From contig OY855910.1 in the NCBI GenBank assembly GCA_963693305.1, positions 16,288,862 through 16,352,861 of the forward strand: DNA of 64,000 nucleotides, read 5' to 3'. Shown here one piece after another: positions 33,441 to 44,509 of the stretch (position 1 is its first letter; each line of letters opens with the position of its first letter). Made by a program: the position numbers and the translations under genes. The stretch is from Meandrina meandrites. Taxonomy: Eukaryota > Cnidaria > Anthozoa > Scleractinia > Meandrinidae. Below the pieces are notes generated by a model. The model was not told the origin of the DNA. It ran no database searches and worked only from the letters and a program-made list of their open reading frames with translations.

Positions 33441-34561
33441 CCAAAGTGTTACGGAGGATATTTTACATATGTTACACTAAAAGAAGCCGTTTCCCTCCTT
33501 TGAATAAAAGTAGGCTAGAAATGTAATAATGGCGTTAGGAACAACAGCCTCTTGAGAACACGCTGTTTTATCCAATCAGGTCAAAAACATTTTAGTTAGT
33601 CATGATGACTTTTATTGTCATAATGCTGACACATGGGAGATGAACTCAAAAAGCGAAAACAACTCCTACTTCGTCCTGTACTCGTAGCCCCTTGTGTCAT
33701 ACAAATACAACTGGTTACTCTCCCACTAGTGCTTCTTAATAGCTTATATCCGATTTTCAATATTTGTTTATTTACCGTACCCCTAATGAGCACAGCAGTT
33801 GCCACAGATATTTATCATTGATGACTATCGACTAAGTAATGAAAAAGTCCACTCTCATAGTCTGCCAAAACGCTTGCGCAAAAGTAATGTACTTAACGTA
33901 TATGATAGTCTTTCCTTTGTAACTGAAAATAAATTAAATAAAACTAAATATCGTTTTATAACAAGTCATAAAATGAGAAAGGTATTAATCAGTCAGTGAT
34001 ACAAGCTACCTCCCACACACAGACTGCACTCTCTGCCAGTCCGCGGCGGAGACTCGTGGAGCTAGGCAGTTAATTAACAATATTTACCCGCACTAAGCTA
34101 AAATGTCCCCAAAACGGCCTCAATGTGACCACATTTCCAGTTTTTACTATGACGTAAAAGTAGTCCATTTTAAGTACTGAAACATACTGTACTAAGATTC
34201 TGAATAGATACACATTAGCCGTTATCAAACACCTGCAAAGGCTTGACTGTTTACATTTTAGATCGTCACTCACTATGCAGACGGTTTTCTGATTGGTGTT
34301 TCATATATGTTGAAAGAGATCTACATACAGCATTCATATCGGCTTCCTCCGTGAATACGTTCTCTCGGAAATGAGCCCACCGAACAGGGCTTCAACGTAT
34401 TCATGGTTCCAGGAACTTTGGGCCCAAGATAGACAAAGCCTGCGCTATGCAGCAGAACAATATAAGGGCTCCAAGTTGTCAAACGATGGGGCTCCTGAGC
34501 TCCGGCCACCTTCGCTTTCAGACCCTGGTAAAATAACATTATGTCCGAATATAGCCCATGT
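33441..34561. other. No recognised gene
   Basis: AT-rich spacer without coding features. The minus-strand poly(A) signal of receptor 5 lies at its right edge (AATAAA, 34562-34567 on the minus strand). Confidence 0.45.
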
Positions 34562-34610
34562 TTTATTTAAACAGAATACGTTCCAGTCGATAAACATCGA
34601 TGTCTATAAA

Positions 34611-35798
34611 TTACAACGTCTCCATGATTGTTCCTTTGCTTTCGCATCTTACATTTAGTCTTTTTGAAGAGACCATTAGAATTCTTGCAGCTTTGGTGTC
34701 TGAACTGGACGATCTGTCGCGAGAAATGGTCGTCAACTCAAACGTTTCGCGACGAACATTTAGCCTGCTGCCAGCTTCCCGAACACTTGTATGTAGAAAA
34801 GAACCAGTTAGGACTGTGCGAAGACAACGACGATAATTTTCCACGAAGCCAAAATACACGCACGGGTTTATAGCGGTGTTTGCATTGGCAAGGAATTCAG
34901 CTATAAATGGGAAAGCGGCGAGTAAACAGAGGGGCGCTTCCCAGTCCCACACGAATATCAAAATAAAAATAAAAATGTTCCAAGGAGCCCAGCAAATGGC
35001 AAACACGATCACGATAGTAACAGCCATCTTCATCACATTTCTGTTCATTTTATCGCGAATAACCCCGCCGCGGACTGCATCTCTCAAGGTGTTTCTTTGT
35101 CTCACCAGGGTCACCACTATGATCGTATAAATCACAGCCAGAAGAGTAAATGGAATTATGACGAGCGTAATGCAGATAAACGTGGCGTAGAATTTTCCTG
35201 TCGAGGGCTCTTCAAACGCCGGCTCCCAACTTGTAATACAGTACGCTTTAGAATCAAATTCGACTACTTCGAAGATGTAGAAATACGGGGCATATAGGGC
35301 TGCCCCAACTATCCACGTCGACATGATTAATGTCACTCGCAGTCTAGATGTGATCATTTTGGCCCGGAGAGGAAACGCAACAGCCACAAATCTTTCAAGA
35401 GCTATTAAAACCAGCGTCAGAATTGAGACAGCCACGCTTAAATCTTGCACGAAGTGGACAAGTTTACACGTTATTTTTCCTGCCAGCCCGGCTATAAGCC
35501 AGCCAACTTCGTTAACATCTAGTAGAACGTGTACAATTTTTCTGGGAATCACAATCACTGGTGTGAACAAGTCCGAGACAGCCATGTTTAAAATCAAATA
35601 GTTGACGTTCCGTTGTAAATTCTTGTTTTTGCAGACCACGTAAATAATTAGTGTATTCCCCGAAAAGGAAATCACAAATATGACGATGTACGCGATTAAT
35701 TTACCGACCCTCTCGGCCGTTGTAGTGAAATGTGGCGGGCATTCATCATCGGCCATCAAGTCAACAGTCTGGTTGCTTGTATTATTATGGTCAAACAT
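34611..35798 (-). CDS. Receptor 5: divergent class A GPCR, opposite strand
   Basis: An intact single-exon gene of 395 residues from an ATG. The N-terminus has overlapping sequons (N5, N6, N9). TM1 is about 33-55 with GN at 47-48, NMAVSD is in TM2, and Cys111 and Cys187 are the likely disulphide. ERF (135-137) replaces DRY, CWAPW is at 269-273 and the canonical NPCVY is kept at 311-315. The long Ser/Arg-rich tail (RDRSSSSDTK) offers phosphorylation sites. It shares general plan with the other four receptors but is clearly not a recent copy. AATAAA follows the stop after about 45 bases. The ligand is unknown. Confidence 0.94.
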   Translation of the reverse strand: MFDHNNTSNQTVDLMADDECPPHFTTTAERVGKLIAYIVIFVISFSGNTLIIYVVCKNKNLQRNVNYLILNMAVSDLFTPVIVIPRKIVHVLLDVNEVGWLIAGLAGKITCKLVHFVQDLSVAVSILTLVLIALERFVAVAFPLRAKMITSRLRVTLIMSTWIVGAALYAPYFYIFEVVEFDSKAYCITSWEPAFEEPSTGKFYATFICITLVIIPFTLLAVIYTIIVVTLVRQRNTLRDAVRGGVIRDKMNRNVMKMAVTIVIVFAICWAPWNIFIFILIFVWDWEAPLCLLAAFPFIAEFLANANTAINPCVYFGFVENYRRCLRTVLTGSFLHTSVREAGSRLNVRRETFELTTISRDRSSSSDTKAARILMVSSKRLNVRCESKGTIMETL

Positions 35799-35869
35799 GT
35801 TAAATTAGCAGATTTTCCTTGAGTTGAGAGACTTCGAAGTGTCGCACAGGATAGTAAAGTCAATTTTCT

Positions 35870-36240
35870 TTAATAAAAGTTCGAACTGCATCAGTTGGAA
35901 TCGGTAATCCGATACTGCACAATTAAAAACCTTCCCGCAAATTTAAATCTTTTACGGCCCTCCACTTATGCTGTTATGGCCTTTTTATGAATATTGCGTG
36001 CTTATCGACCGAACACTGTAAATATTTCCTTCCCGAATTTCCGCTTTGCCTCAAAGAGAGTAAAACTACGGATTGTACAATAAGAGACGTTAGATGGGCT
36101 GACTCCAATTTGACATCTTGCACCGGATCCACTTGTCGACCTGTACAAATTGAACAATATTTTTGTCAGCAATATTACTTCTCAGGCAATACGACTTTTG
36201 TCAACTTTGTCAACCCACTCAAACTTCATAGGAGCATAAG
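35870..36240 (+). promoter_or_regulatory. Orphan copy of receptor 4 upstream region
   Basis: Collinear with 29600-30020 in plus orientation, including TTTCCGCTTTG, ACAATAAGA, CACCGGATCCACTTGT and a final TCAAACTTCAT. There is no plus-strand receptor behind it. Its left edge abuts the upstream side of receptor 5 (minus strand), so it may now serve that gene, or be dead. Confidence 0.5.
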
Positions 36241-39200
36241 AGTGGACACGCTTAAGTTGGTCCACGCGTTATTTGCCCTCGTGAGGTTGTCACATTTCAT
36301 GGGTATGAAAAGACAAAATATTGTTTCGCTTATCTCGTTCAATTTACTCACTTAAGCAATATCTACAAATGCGAAATAACGAAACAAATGGATGCTGAAA
36401 TTAGAGTATGAAAAAAAAGGATATTGTTTACAATTATCGCAAATATAAGGGCAGCAGGACGTTTTGGTAATTGAATACATTTGAAATATAACCAAAAGTT
36501 TTAATTTCAGAGCAAACTGTAGACTTAAATTTTAATTAATTTTTTGGGAGACTTTCATCTTCCGCTTGTGTTAGTCTTCCATACAGAATTTATCCAACCA
36601 ACCGACAACTGGAATTTTGACAATGACAAATCTTCGTACAACATCCAAGAACAGTAGTCGCCAATTCACAGCATCAATAGAACGCAAATACAATAAAGTT
36701 AAAGCAGTTATATAATTGTCAAAGGTTTGACTATACAAGGCTGACAAAGGGAAACTGGGTATTCATTTCTACATGTTTCAAATATGAAAATGTAAATAAA
36801 AAGATGGAGCATCAAGTCACTTTAGTTCCTCGTAATCGTTTTATTGGAAAAGTAAGATGTGTCGAAAGATAGCGCCGGCACGAGACTGACATGCTCCCTA
36901 GTGAATCAGGCGTCTTTCCCTGATAATCGAATGAGTTTGATAAAACTAGTGTTGTCAATCAGGGCGTTGTCGGAAGTAAATCGTACTTTGAAGACGAAAA
37001 AGCAAATAAAAGCTCAAAGAAAGAGTACCCAATAGCAACAGCCCAAATGTCAAAACACCAAAGATAGAAACTGTAGGAAACAATTCAGTATGGAAATTGG
37101 TTCTAAAAGTTCTTTAATCCTGCAGCTATTTATGAACCCTTTAAATGCTATTTATTTGTCGCCCCGGCAAAGACGCCAAAGACATTGAATATAATCCTCA
37201 TTGTGAATAGGATTCCGTGACTAAGGTCTGACCTGCCACTTTAAATGCTTTTACCTTTGTTTACTTAAATTATCGTTACCACTTGCGATATTAGCATATC
37301 ATTCAGACACTTATGGTTTTTCAGTTCTTCTCTATTGTTCCCTCGTGTGTGTAGGTTTTCCTCGCATTAAGATCATCAATTTATGAGTAGCACTCCATCA
37401 CATTTCATTTATACAAGTGGTTTCGTTTCGAACATTACCAAAAAGAGTCATTGTCCAAGTAAACGGCTCTTATTGGGCGATTCTGACATAACAAGCACGC
37501 ACGACCCAAAATGTACATTTTTGAACAATTAAATTTTGTCTCAAAAGCTAATAATTTTTTCCGTTTGTTTCCATGCATCGCTTGGAGGACATATCAAGAT
37601 TTCTTATATATATGAATGATTTACAGTGAAACGAACTCAACCGGGGCCACCCAACGTTTTTTAGCCAATCACAAGACAAGTTCAGAACAAAAGAATTGGT
37701 TTTTCATCATCGGCGGAGCAATGACAGTAAGGGACACATTTAACTGCTGATGAACGAATTCAGTGCACTTAGAAGTTCGTTTTACAGTGAATACCATTTG
37801 GATTATAAAAGTTCTTCTGTGCTAGCTCAGCAATCAAACCTGGGACAACCACAAAGAAAGAAACTATTCAGGATGTCGCCCCAACGTAATATTAAACACC
37901 TTATACCTAGCACCACAAGAGACTCCAGTGACTTTAATCGTTTTTATCCCGGCAGTTCAGCAAAGGCAAGCTATTAAAATGCAATGTCAGTTCGAGAAGC
38001 TCGTCAGCAAGGCATGAGTCAATCAAATGTAAGAGTTTTCCGGTATAACAAATTCGACCTTTCTTTCAGAAATCTTAGTCAAATGAATTCCGGCTTTAAA
38101 ACACATTTAAAACTCTAGAGAGTTTTCAAATTTGATTTAAAAAAATCTTTGGCGTTTAATATTTTGATAAAATCATTTCCTAAATCTCTCCTGATACAAA
38201 TGAATTCTAAAAATTAACCTAAAGCGCATCTACCCTTAAAAGAGGTTCCATTTCTGCCTTCAGTTATTCTTACCATATGGATACATCACAATGTTGTTCG
38301 CATTAATATTATTTCCTTTTTTATGTTTAAAGCTGCGTTAAGAATATCATACCTGCCAATAGCAACTCCCTTACTACGTTCCGTTATTCCCGAATGGTGA
38401 CCAAATGTGATTCGTGATATGGATCGTGGTTTAAATACTTTAAGACTTCCGTTGTCACTACCTAACAAATGAACTACACAAAAGAACGTAAAAGAAAACT
38501 AACTTTATTAAAATCAACAAGCATCAAAAAGCAGCTGTCTAAAAGCTTTGTTAGATTTTGAGTGCTAAATTGAAAATTAAATTTCTTTCTCTCTCTCTAT
38601 CTAACAATACAATACAATATCTATATAATACCGTAAATTACTGAAATACTCCCCACGGTGCATTATCACATACTAATAACAGTGGACGCATGCAACGCAC
38701 AAAGGCTAATCACACGTAACTTCTCCTACCAGATACCGTTTTGAATCGTTTTTCAAAATAAGTTAAGCTACCTTTTACAACTGATTAACAAACACTACTT
38801 TTGCTCTGTGCTTTAGTTCGCCAGCACAGCATCTGTTTTGGTCTCGTGTACATGTGTTGTTGTTATTGATCCATTGCCTTTTGTTGCTTTTGTTCACTTT
38901 TTAAGAGCATGGTTTTATTCTTCCGGCAGTTGGATTGGTTTTTTCATGCGTTTATTTTCCGGCCTTTAGATTTTTTTTAATTTTGATCTATCTCCTTTCT
39001 TGACAAGGTCGAGCTCATTGCCTCATATCAAAACATGGCAAGCGCACATAGCTCCGTCAACTTTCTTGGAACGATGAAATCCGTTATGTGTGAAGCTGAA
39101 CTATCTTCGGAAAACATTGAGAATGACTTTCGTTTGACAATCAGATTATTGGTGTTTATGTTTTCCAAGCAATGGTGTACCATGCTGCTATGGATATATA

Positions 39201-40749
39201 ACTATCATTGTCATCCATAATCCTTGTCACACCCATCACATTCGTAAGTAGACATCAATATCTTTTAGCTATATACCAAAGACAAATGGGACACCCACGC
39301 TAACGCCCTCGCCAAAATTATAAACTTTGAGAAATAAAGTGCCGTACATTATTAAAACTGTTAAGTTATCACTTCTCATTGTTCTGGTACATGGAAACAT
39401 GTTTGGCAAAGATGGCAAAATATCAATAAAAATCTCTTATTGTCCTTGTACTCAGCGTGTTTCTTTCTAACTGACAAAATAAAGTATGAAAATTTTAAAC
39501 TAGAGATTGTTATGGTTAAGGGCCTTTCATGTTAGCCTATTCCAATATGTAGCGTTACCGTCAAAAATAATTAAAGAAAGTAATTTCCTCTTACTGCTAC
39601 AAAACAACTTTTATCTTTGAACTTATATAACATTCAACATTCAGTGAAAGCCAAAACATTCGCTGTTGGGGGACAAACATTAAGCCGAATTCCAGTAAAA
39701 TTTGGGCTTAATGAACATTTCGTTCTTCATTTTTTTTTAAATGTCTGACTTAACTTACATGGCTTAAAAAAACACAACACGACAATTCCAATTAGCAACA
39801 TATAAACGTATCAGTCACAACTGCAATATGGCTAAAATGTTCAGGACGCTGTTAAAAACAAAAGTCCCGGATATCTCTTCTCGGGTGTGTTTTAACAACA
39901 TTAAAATGAGAGAGAGATTAGAGAAAGGAGAACAACATGCGAATTTCATCTGAGCGAGACTGCCACATTTTGATCAACTAGACAAATGGCACAAACGTGG
40001 TAGCCATTGATCGTCTCGCAAACATTCAAGCGTCGGCCTACGTCTGTACCCAGAAATTAACATTTTACTGAACACTTGCACACATGAAAAATTGTCTAAA
40101 AAAAACCACTGTCTTATTATTAAACTTTGCCTTAGCTTAGGGCAAACTGAGAATGCTTTCTGTTGTTTTATCAATATCCTGATTATCAGTATTGCAGCTA
40201 AACAAATCTCAGCTTTGGTGACGACAGTTTAATTATCGCCTTCTCCTGTTCGCTTTCATGACACCGTTTTAAAGGAACCTCCAATCTTGCGACCAGTTGA
40301 CGTTGAAATGTTTGAAATAATGCCTAAATTCCAAATTTTAACAAATTTAAATTTTCCGCGCGTCGCCATTTTGGATTTTTTGACGAGTAATGAATTATAA
40401 AAAAAGAAAGCAAGCAATAGGCAGTTATTAAACTACCATTATTTCGTCATTCTAAAATGTATTTAAACAGTCCAAAATATGCCGTATTCGGGAATTTTTC
40501 CTGTCGTACTTGGATAAGGACAGAAAGACTCGCTTACAGCAAGGTTGTGTCTAAATGTGATATCTCATGTGCTATGACAATGTTCTTGTATTGTTATTAA
40601 ATAAATTATACAGTTGATTTAAATGTTGATAACTTATAACTCAAAGTTTGGTTCAAAGTGTCGACGTGTACGAATAAGCTTTTTGTGATGTGGCATTTGT
40701 AAACAAATAGATCAAGTGGTTTGATAATTTTAAGTAAACATATGTAACA
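36241..40749. other. Long stretch without a recognised gene
   Basis: AT-rich, with only short open frames. One at 37750-37977 starts at ATG and encodes 75 residues without a signal peptide or known motif. A (CT)n stretch lies at about 38587-38600. No TIR pairs or RNA genes were noticed. Confidence 0.4.
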
Positions 40750-40750
40750 T

Positions 40751-41510
40751 TTGGCTCACTATGTTCACTCACCTGCAAGCCACGATGAAAGGAAATATAC
40801 TGGTAAGCAAACAAATGATATATTAGCGAAGATAGAGTCGTTAAAACAGAAACTTGGAAACCAAACTGAAATGCCTGTTAAGTCAGATGGGCCAGATCAT
40901 GAGAACCGAGCTTCTTGGACAAATTGGATACCAAACTCCATGGAATGAGCGCGAAACCAGATGACCAGCAGGTGCGATCACTGTTTTTGAAGCTCAATGA
41001 ACTAATCGAAAGAGCCACAGCCAAACAAGGATTTTGGATATGTAAGCACTGCTAGCCTCTACACATACGCAATGCGCTTTCACAGGTCAACAAGAGAGAC
41101 ACGCCGAAACAGCTGACAGAAATTCGCCGTATGGGGAATGACAGTTTCACCAGCAAATTAGAGAACATGTACCGTCAAGTAGATTACTGAATAAACGGCC
41201 TTACCCAACGTAAGCAAAGTGCAACCAGTCGAGAAGAACACGCTGAAAATAGAGAAAGCAGCTCAGGAACCGCCTTGGAAGTACACAGTTCAACTGTTCA
41301 ACAGTGATTGTCAGACAGAAGACCAGAACTAGTGAGGCAAAGAGACTGCGATCACAGAGAAGATCCGCATCCAGGGCGTCGCCAAAGTTTAGCATATTAC
41401 AGTATGCTTCGCACATTCACGATTACCATGACAACAAGACAAAGGCCAAGGCCAGAAGTGCAAAGTTTCCGTCTGTCAGTATACGCACTTTACAACCTAA
41501 CATTTGAGAG
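40751..41510 (+). pseudogene. Decayed coding sequence of unknown identity
   Basis: Consecutive frames look protein-like yet are broken. ILAKIESLKQKLGNQTE (about 40820-40870) passes by frameshift near 40910 into FLDKLDTKLHGMSAKPDDQQ and LFLKLNELIERATAK. An in-frame TAG (41053-41055) separates this from RNALSQVNKRDTPKQLTEI ending at 41190. A third frame carries VQPVEKNTLKIEKAAQEPPW, and a fourth, from about 41304, RSQRRSASRASPKFSILQYA. The sequence is charged and Gln/Lys-rich, perhaps coiled coil at its start. I do not recognise the parent. Alternatively some breaks are introns: GTAAGC occurs at 41041-41046. Confidence 0.4.
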
Positions 41511-41609
41511 ACAAATCTCGTTAACCCGCAATCAGAAAACTGACAATAGCCAATAACAATAAGTAACCACCACAAATCATAAAGAAGTAGGTACACTCGC
41601 AAACACAAA

Positions 41610-41697
41610 AGCAGAAATACTCCTAGTCGCTTCATGCTACGGAAACCGGAATAAGCACCGGCCTTATGGGCCACCAGGCTCGTAGGCTGACTTTACC
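41610..41697 (+). mobile_element. 3' fragment of the tRNA-derived SINE
   Basis: Matches the 3' part of the SINE at 1578-1850: AAATACTCCT(C/AGT)CGCTTCATG, CACCGGCCTTATGGGCCACC and AGGCTCG, ending TTTACCTTG. The tRNA-like head is missing. Confidence 0.65.
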
Positions 41698-41807
41698 TTG
41701 CAAACAAGAAATTAAAGCCGTCGTAAATCTTAGTTATTAGGTCAGCCAAGCAATGCTTACTGCCATGTGAAACTAGTGTCAACCTGGAACTGTGGACGCT
41801 TTGAGCC

Positions 41808-41845
41808 GTACTGCACCGATCCAAAGCGGCTCTGTGATTGGCTAT
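41808..41845 (+). repeat. Left inverted repeat flanking the minisatellites
   Basis: GTACTGCACCGATCCAAAGC and its continuation GGCTCTGTGATTGGCTATC are repeated in inverted orientation at 44470-44508 with a single difference (CTGCACC versus CAGCACC). This pair suggests the ends of an about 2.7-kb mobile element enclosing both minisatellites. Confidence 0.6.
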
Positions 41846-42004
41846 CTCGCAAGAACAATGGAATATTTTTAAAATTTAAATTGCCACATCCTATTTATAA
41901 CTAGCAAAACATATCCTGCAATTATCACGTTCCTTTTTTTGGTACATATACTTGGTGGTTTTTCCTACTCTGTTAATGATAGTGAATATACCGTTAATAG
42001 TGAG

Positions 42005-42629
42005 ACTGTACCGAGCGTACTGAACGTACCGACTGAACCGACTGTACCGACTGTACCGACTGTACCGACTGTACCGACCGTACCGACTGTACCGACCGTA
42101 CCGACCGTACCGACCGTACCGACTGTACCGACCGTACCGACCGTACCGACCGTACCGACTGTACCGACTGTACCGACTGTACCGACTGTACCGAGCGTAT
42201 CGAGCGTACCGAACGTACCGACTGTACCGACTGTACCGACTGTACCGACTGTACCGACTGTACCGACCGTACCGACCGTACCGACTGTACCGACTGTACC
42301 GACCGTACCGAGTGTACCGACCGTACCGACTGTACCGACCGTACCGACCGTACCGACCGTACCGACTGTACCGACTGTACCGACTGTACCGACTGTACCG
42401 AGCGTATCGAGCGTACCGAACGTACCGACTGTACCGACTGTACCGACTGTACCGACTGTACCGACTGTACCGACCGTACCGACCGTACCGACTGTACCGA
42501 CTGTACCGACCGTACCGACTGTACCGACCGTACCGACTGTACCGACTGTACCGACTGTACCGACTGTACCGACTGTACCGACTGTACCGACTGTACCGAC
42601 TGTACCGACTGTACCGACTGTACCGACTG
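42005..42629 (+). repeat. 9-bp minisatellite (TACCGACTG), about 69 units
   Basis: Units alternate mainly between TACCGACTG and TACCGACCG, with rare TACCGAGCG and TATCGAGCG variants. The rare-variant block ending GAACG occurs twice, 207 bp apart (near 42191 and 42398), so a 23-unit segment was duplicated. Because the period is divisible by three, long open frames arise on both strands (TVP, GTV and SRY/GRY repeats), but none has a start context or unique flanks suggesting a protein. Confidence 0.95.
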
Positions 42630-42667
42630 ACTGAATTAGAGATAATTTCCATTCGAATTTTTTAATG

Positions 42668-42985
42668 GCTTGTTCCAAAAAATTAGAGCAAATGCATGAA
42701 AATTTACAAGTAAACGTGTTCTTATTGAAAACGCATTGTTCTTTTCTAACATAAAGCGTGGAATGCAATTGCCATAATTACCATAATTACTTCCCTTGGC
42801 ACTCGTGTTTTAATCGGAGCACCTTCGGAAATCTCAAAGTTTGGCCTTTTCTGACAATTTTGTGTCCAAGAATTCATCGCGGATTAAGAACTTCATGAGC
42901 TAGCATTGCAGAGAGGCATGCCAGGGATACTGTAGTGCGTCATGACAGAAGCGGTATTCTAAAATAGCGCTTTTAAAAGCAAAAA
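42668..42985 (-). mobile_element. Partial copy of the TTAA-type element of 6433-7401
   Basis: The reverse complement matches 6835-7150, including CATGAAGTTCT(A/T)AATCCGCG, AATTCTTGGACACAAAATTG, TTTGAGATTTCCGAAGGTG, and TAATTATGGTAATTATGG. It is truncated at both ends; neither terminal repeat is present. Confidence 0.75.
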
Positions 42986-43009
42986 TTGCGAATGTGAGCT
43001 CAGAGCCGG

Positions 43010-43320
43010 TCACGTCCACTGAAGTGATCAGTGGATAAAAGACTGTTAAAAGTTACACTGAAGGTAAAAAGAGATAGATCTTCGCTGATAATTCATATAA
43101 TGTTTATGTCGGTGGTGTTGGAGTAAGCTTGCAGAGAAACTGGCGTGTTCGTTTCTGATATTATTGTTCCGTTTTGAAAGCTTTGCCCTGCAGAATTTAC
43201 AAGCAATCTCCAATTATGAGGAAACAAATTAAACGTAAATGTATGCACTAAGCTTAAGTTTAGTTTTATTGCGAGATTCTATTTATACATTACTTATGAA
43301 CGAATTCGAAGTTGCAGAGG
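43010..43320 (+). repeat. Dispersed repeat B, copy 2
   Basis: Matches the reverse complement of 12528-12830 over about 300 bases with many substitutions. Landmark strings: GATCTTCGCTGATAATTCAT, GTGTTGGAGTAAGCTTG, GCCCTGCAGAATTTACAAGC and CGAATTCGAAGT. Confidence 0.6.
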
Positions 43321-44029
43321 TCGAGCGAACGTACACGGTATTAGGGAATTGTTTGTTGTCAATGATCATCATTAATTCCTTTTTGTGCGGATTAAAATCT
43401 TCTGGTCTTCTTGCGTTGATGAAGATAGCATCGAAGTAGCCATAAAATCGGAGCATCTAAATAAACAAGATGTCAGCGTTTTGGAGTATGAAGTAGAAAT
43501 GACAGAAAGCAAAAGAGAAACTAATGCCGAGTCAAATTAAAAGTATGAAGACACTTAAGAATGATGGTAATCTGAAGATGAAGATTAAGAAAGCAAGTAC
43601 ATTTTAGGAAAGACCGCGGTTGTCCTGAAGCGCGAAAACTATTATGAATTCCCCCCGAATTTTGATTCATCTGAGAACAAAATTCGGCTTCAGGTGAAAA
43701 CTCGACAAGGATGGCCCCTTTTGGAAGTATTTTGGTTTTTTTTATAAACCGTTTAAAAATTAAATGATGTTGTGTGACTCGCCTAAAATTTTGCCATTGA
43801 CAAACTCTCAATCTGTAAGTCCTGCGACACAATCGGTGGGCGTCTTCCAGAATGGGGGGTGGGGGGTTGGCGTTCTCTCCTTCTCAATCCTCTTCCACAC
43901 CTTCCTTTTCCTTTTTATATCTCGGCCCAATATTTTCGCGCGACCAGAATTTTGCATTTTCTTCGCGTAGTCTATGTTTATGTCTATGCGAATGGTTGAC
44001 CCAAGCCGTTCGAACGGATGCAAACTTAT

Positions 44030-44094
44030 TTCGAACGGCTTCTGAACGGTCTGGAAACGGAAAACCGTTCGGAAACGGAAAACCGTTAGTGTAC
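44030..44094. repeat. Palindromic CGTTCGGAAACGGAAAACCGTT cluster
   Basis: GGAAACGGAAAACCGTT occurs twice in succession, after related CGAACGG/CCGTTCG inverted pieces. It is a short complex repeat beside the second minisatellite and of unknown meaning. Confidence 0.5.
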
Positions 44095-44159
44095 GTTTTC
44101 GCGTGAAAGGTCACAATTAGTAATCTTGCCGGATAGTTTTTCTTACGTCGGTACAGCCA

Positions 44160-44341
44160 GTACGTTACGCACAGTCGGTACAGTCGGTACGCTCGGTACA
44201 GTCGGTACAGTCGGTACGCTCGGTACAGTCGGTACAGTCGGTACAGTCGGTACAGTCGGTACAGTCGGTACAGTCGGTACAGTCGGTACGCTCGGTACGC
44301 TCGGTACAGTCGGTACAGTCGGTACGCTCGGTACAGTCGGT
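44160..44341 (-). repeat. 9-bp minisatellite, opposite orientation, about 20 units
   Basis: Units GGTACAGTC and GGTACGCTC are the reverse complement of the units at 42005-42629 (GACTGTACC, GAGCGTACC). With the flanking inverted repeat at 44470-44508 this makes the locus a broad inverted pair. Confidence 0.95.
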
Positions 44342-44469
44342 AACGAAAAAAATAACTTTAATAACACAAAGGAAGTAAGAAGCAAAAGCAAGAAGCTTAT
44401 AATTCAATGAAGACGAGCCAAAGCTTGCATGTGATTGGTTCGGTACATTGCGGTACGGAAGTAGTGGAG

Positions 44470-44508
44470 GATAGCCAATCACAGAGCCGCTTTGGATCGG
44501 TGCTGTAC
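44470..44508 (-). repeat. Right inverted repeat flanking the minisatellites
   Basis: GATAGCCAATCACAGAGCCG, continuing CTTTGGATCGGTGCTGTAC, is the reverse complement of the left copy at 41808-41845. It directly abuts the element beginning at 44510. Confidence 0.6.
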
Positions 44509-44509
44509 T

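Noticed and set aside
34628..35601. Plus-strand open frames of 66-92 codons
   Set aside because: They are antisense shadows of receptor 5.
37750..37977. 75-codon open frame with ATG
   Set aside because: Composition is acceptable, but there is no homology that I recognise, no signal peptide and no splice or poly(A) support.
41891..42768. Long open frames of TVP, GTV and SRY repeats
   Set aside because: They are produced by a 9-bp minisatellite on both strands and have no unique coding flanks.
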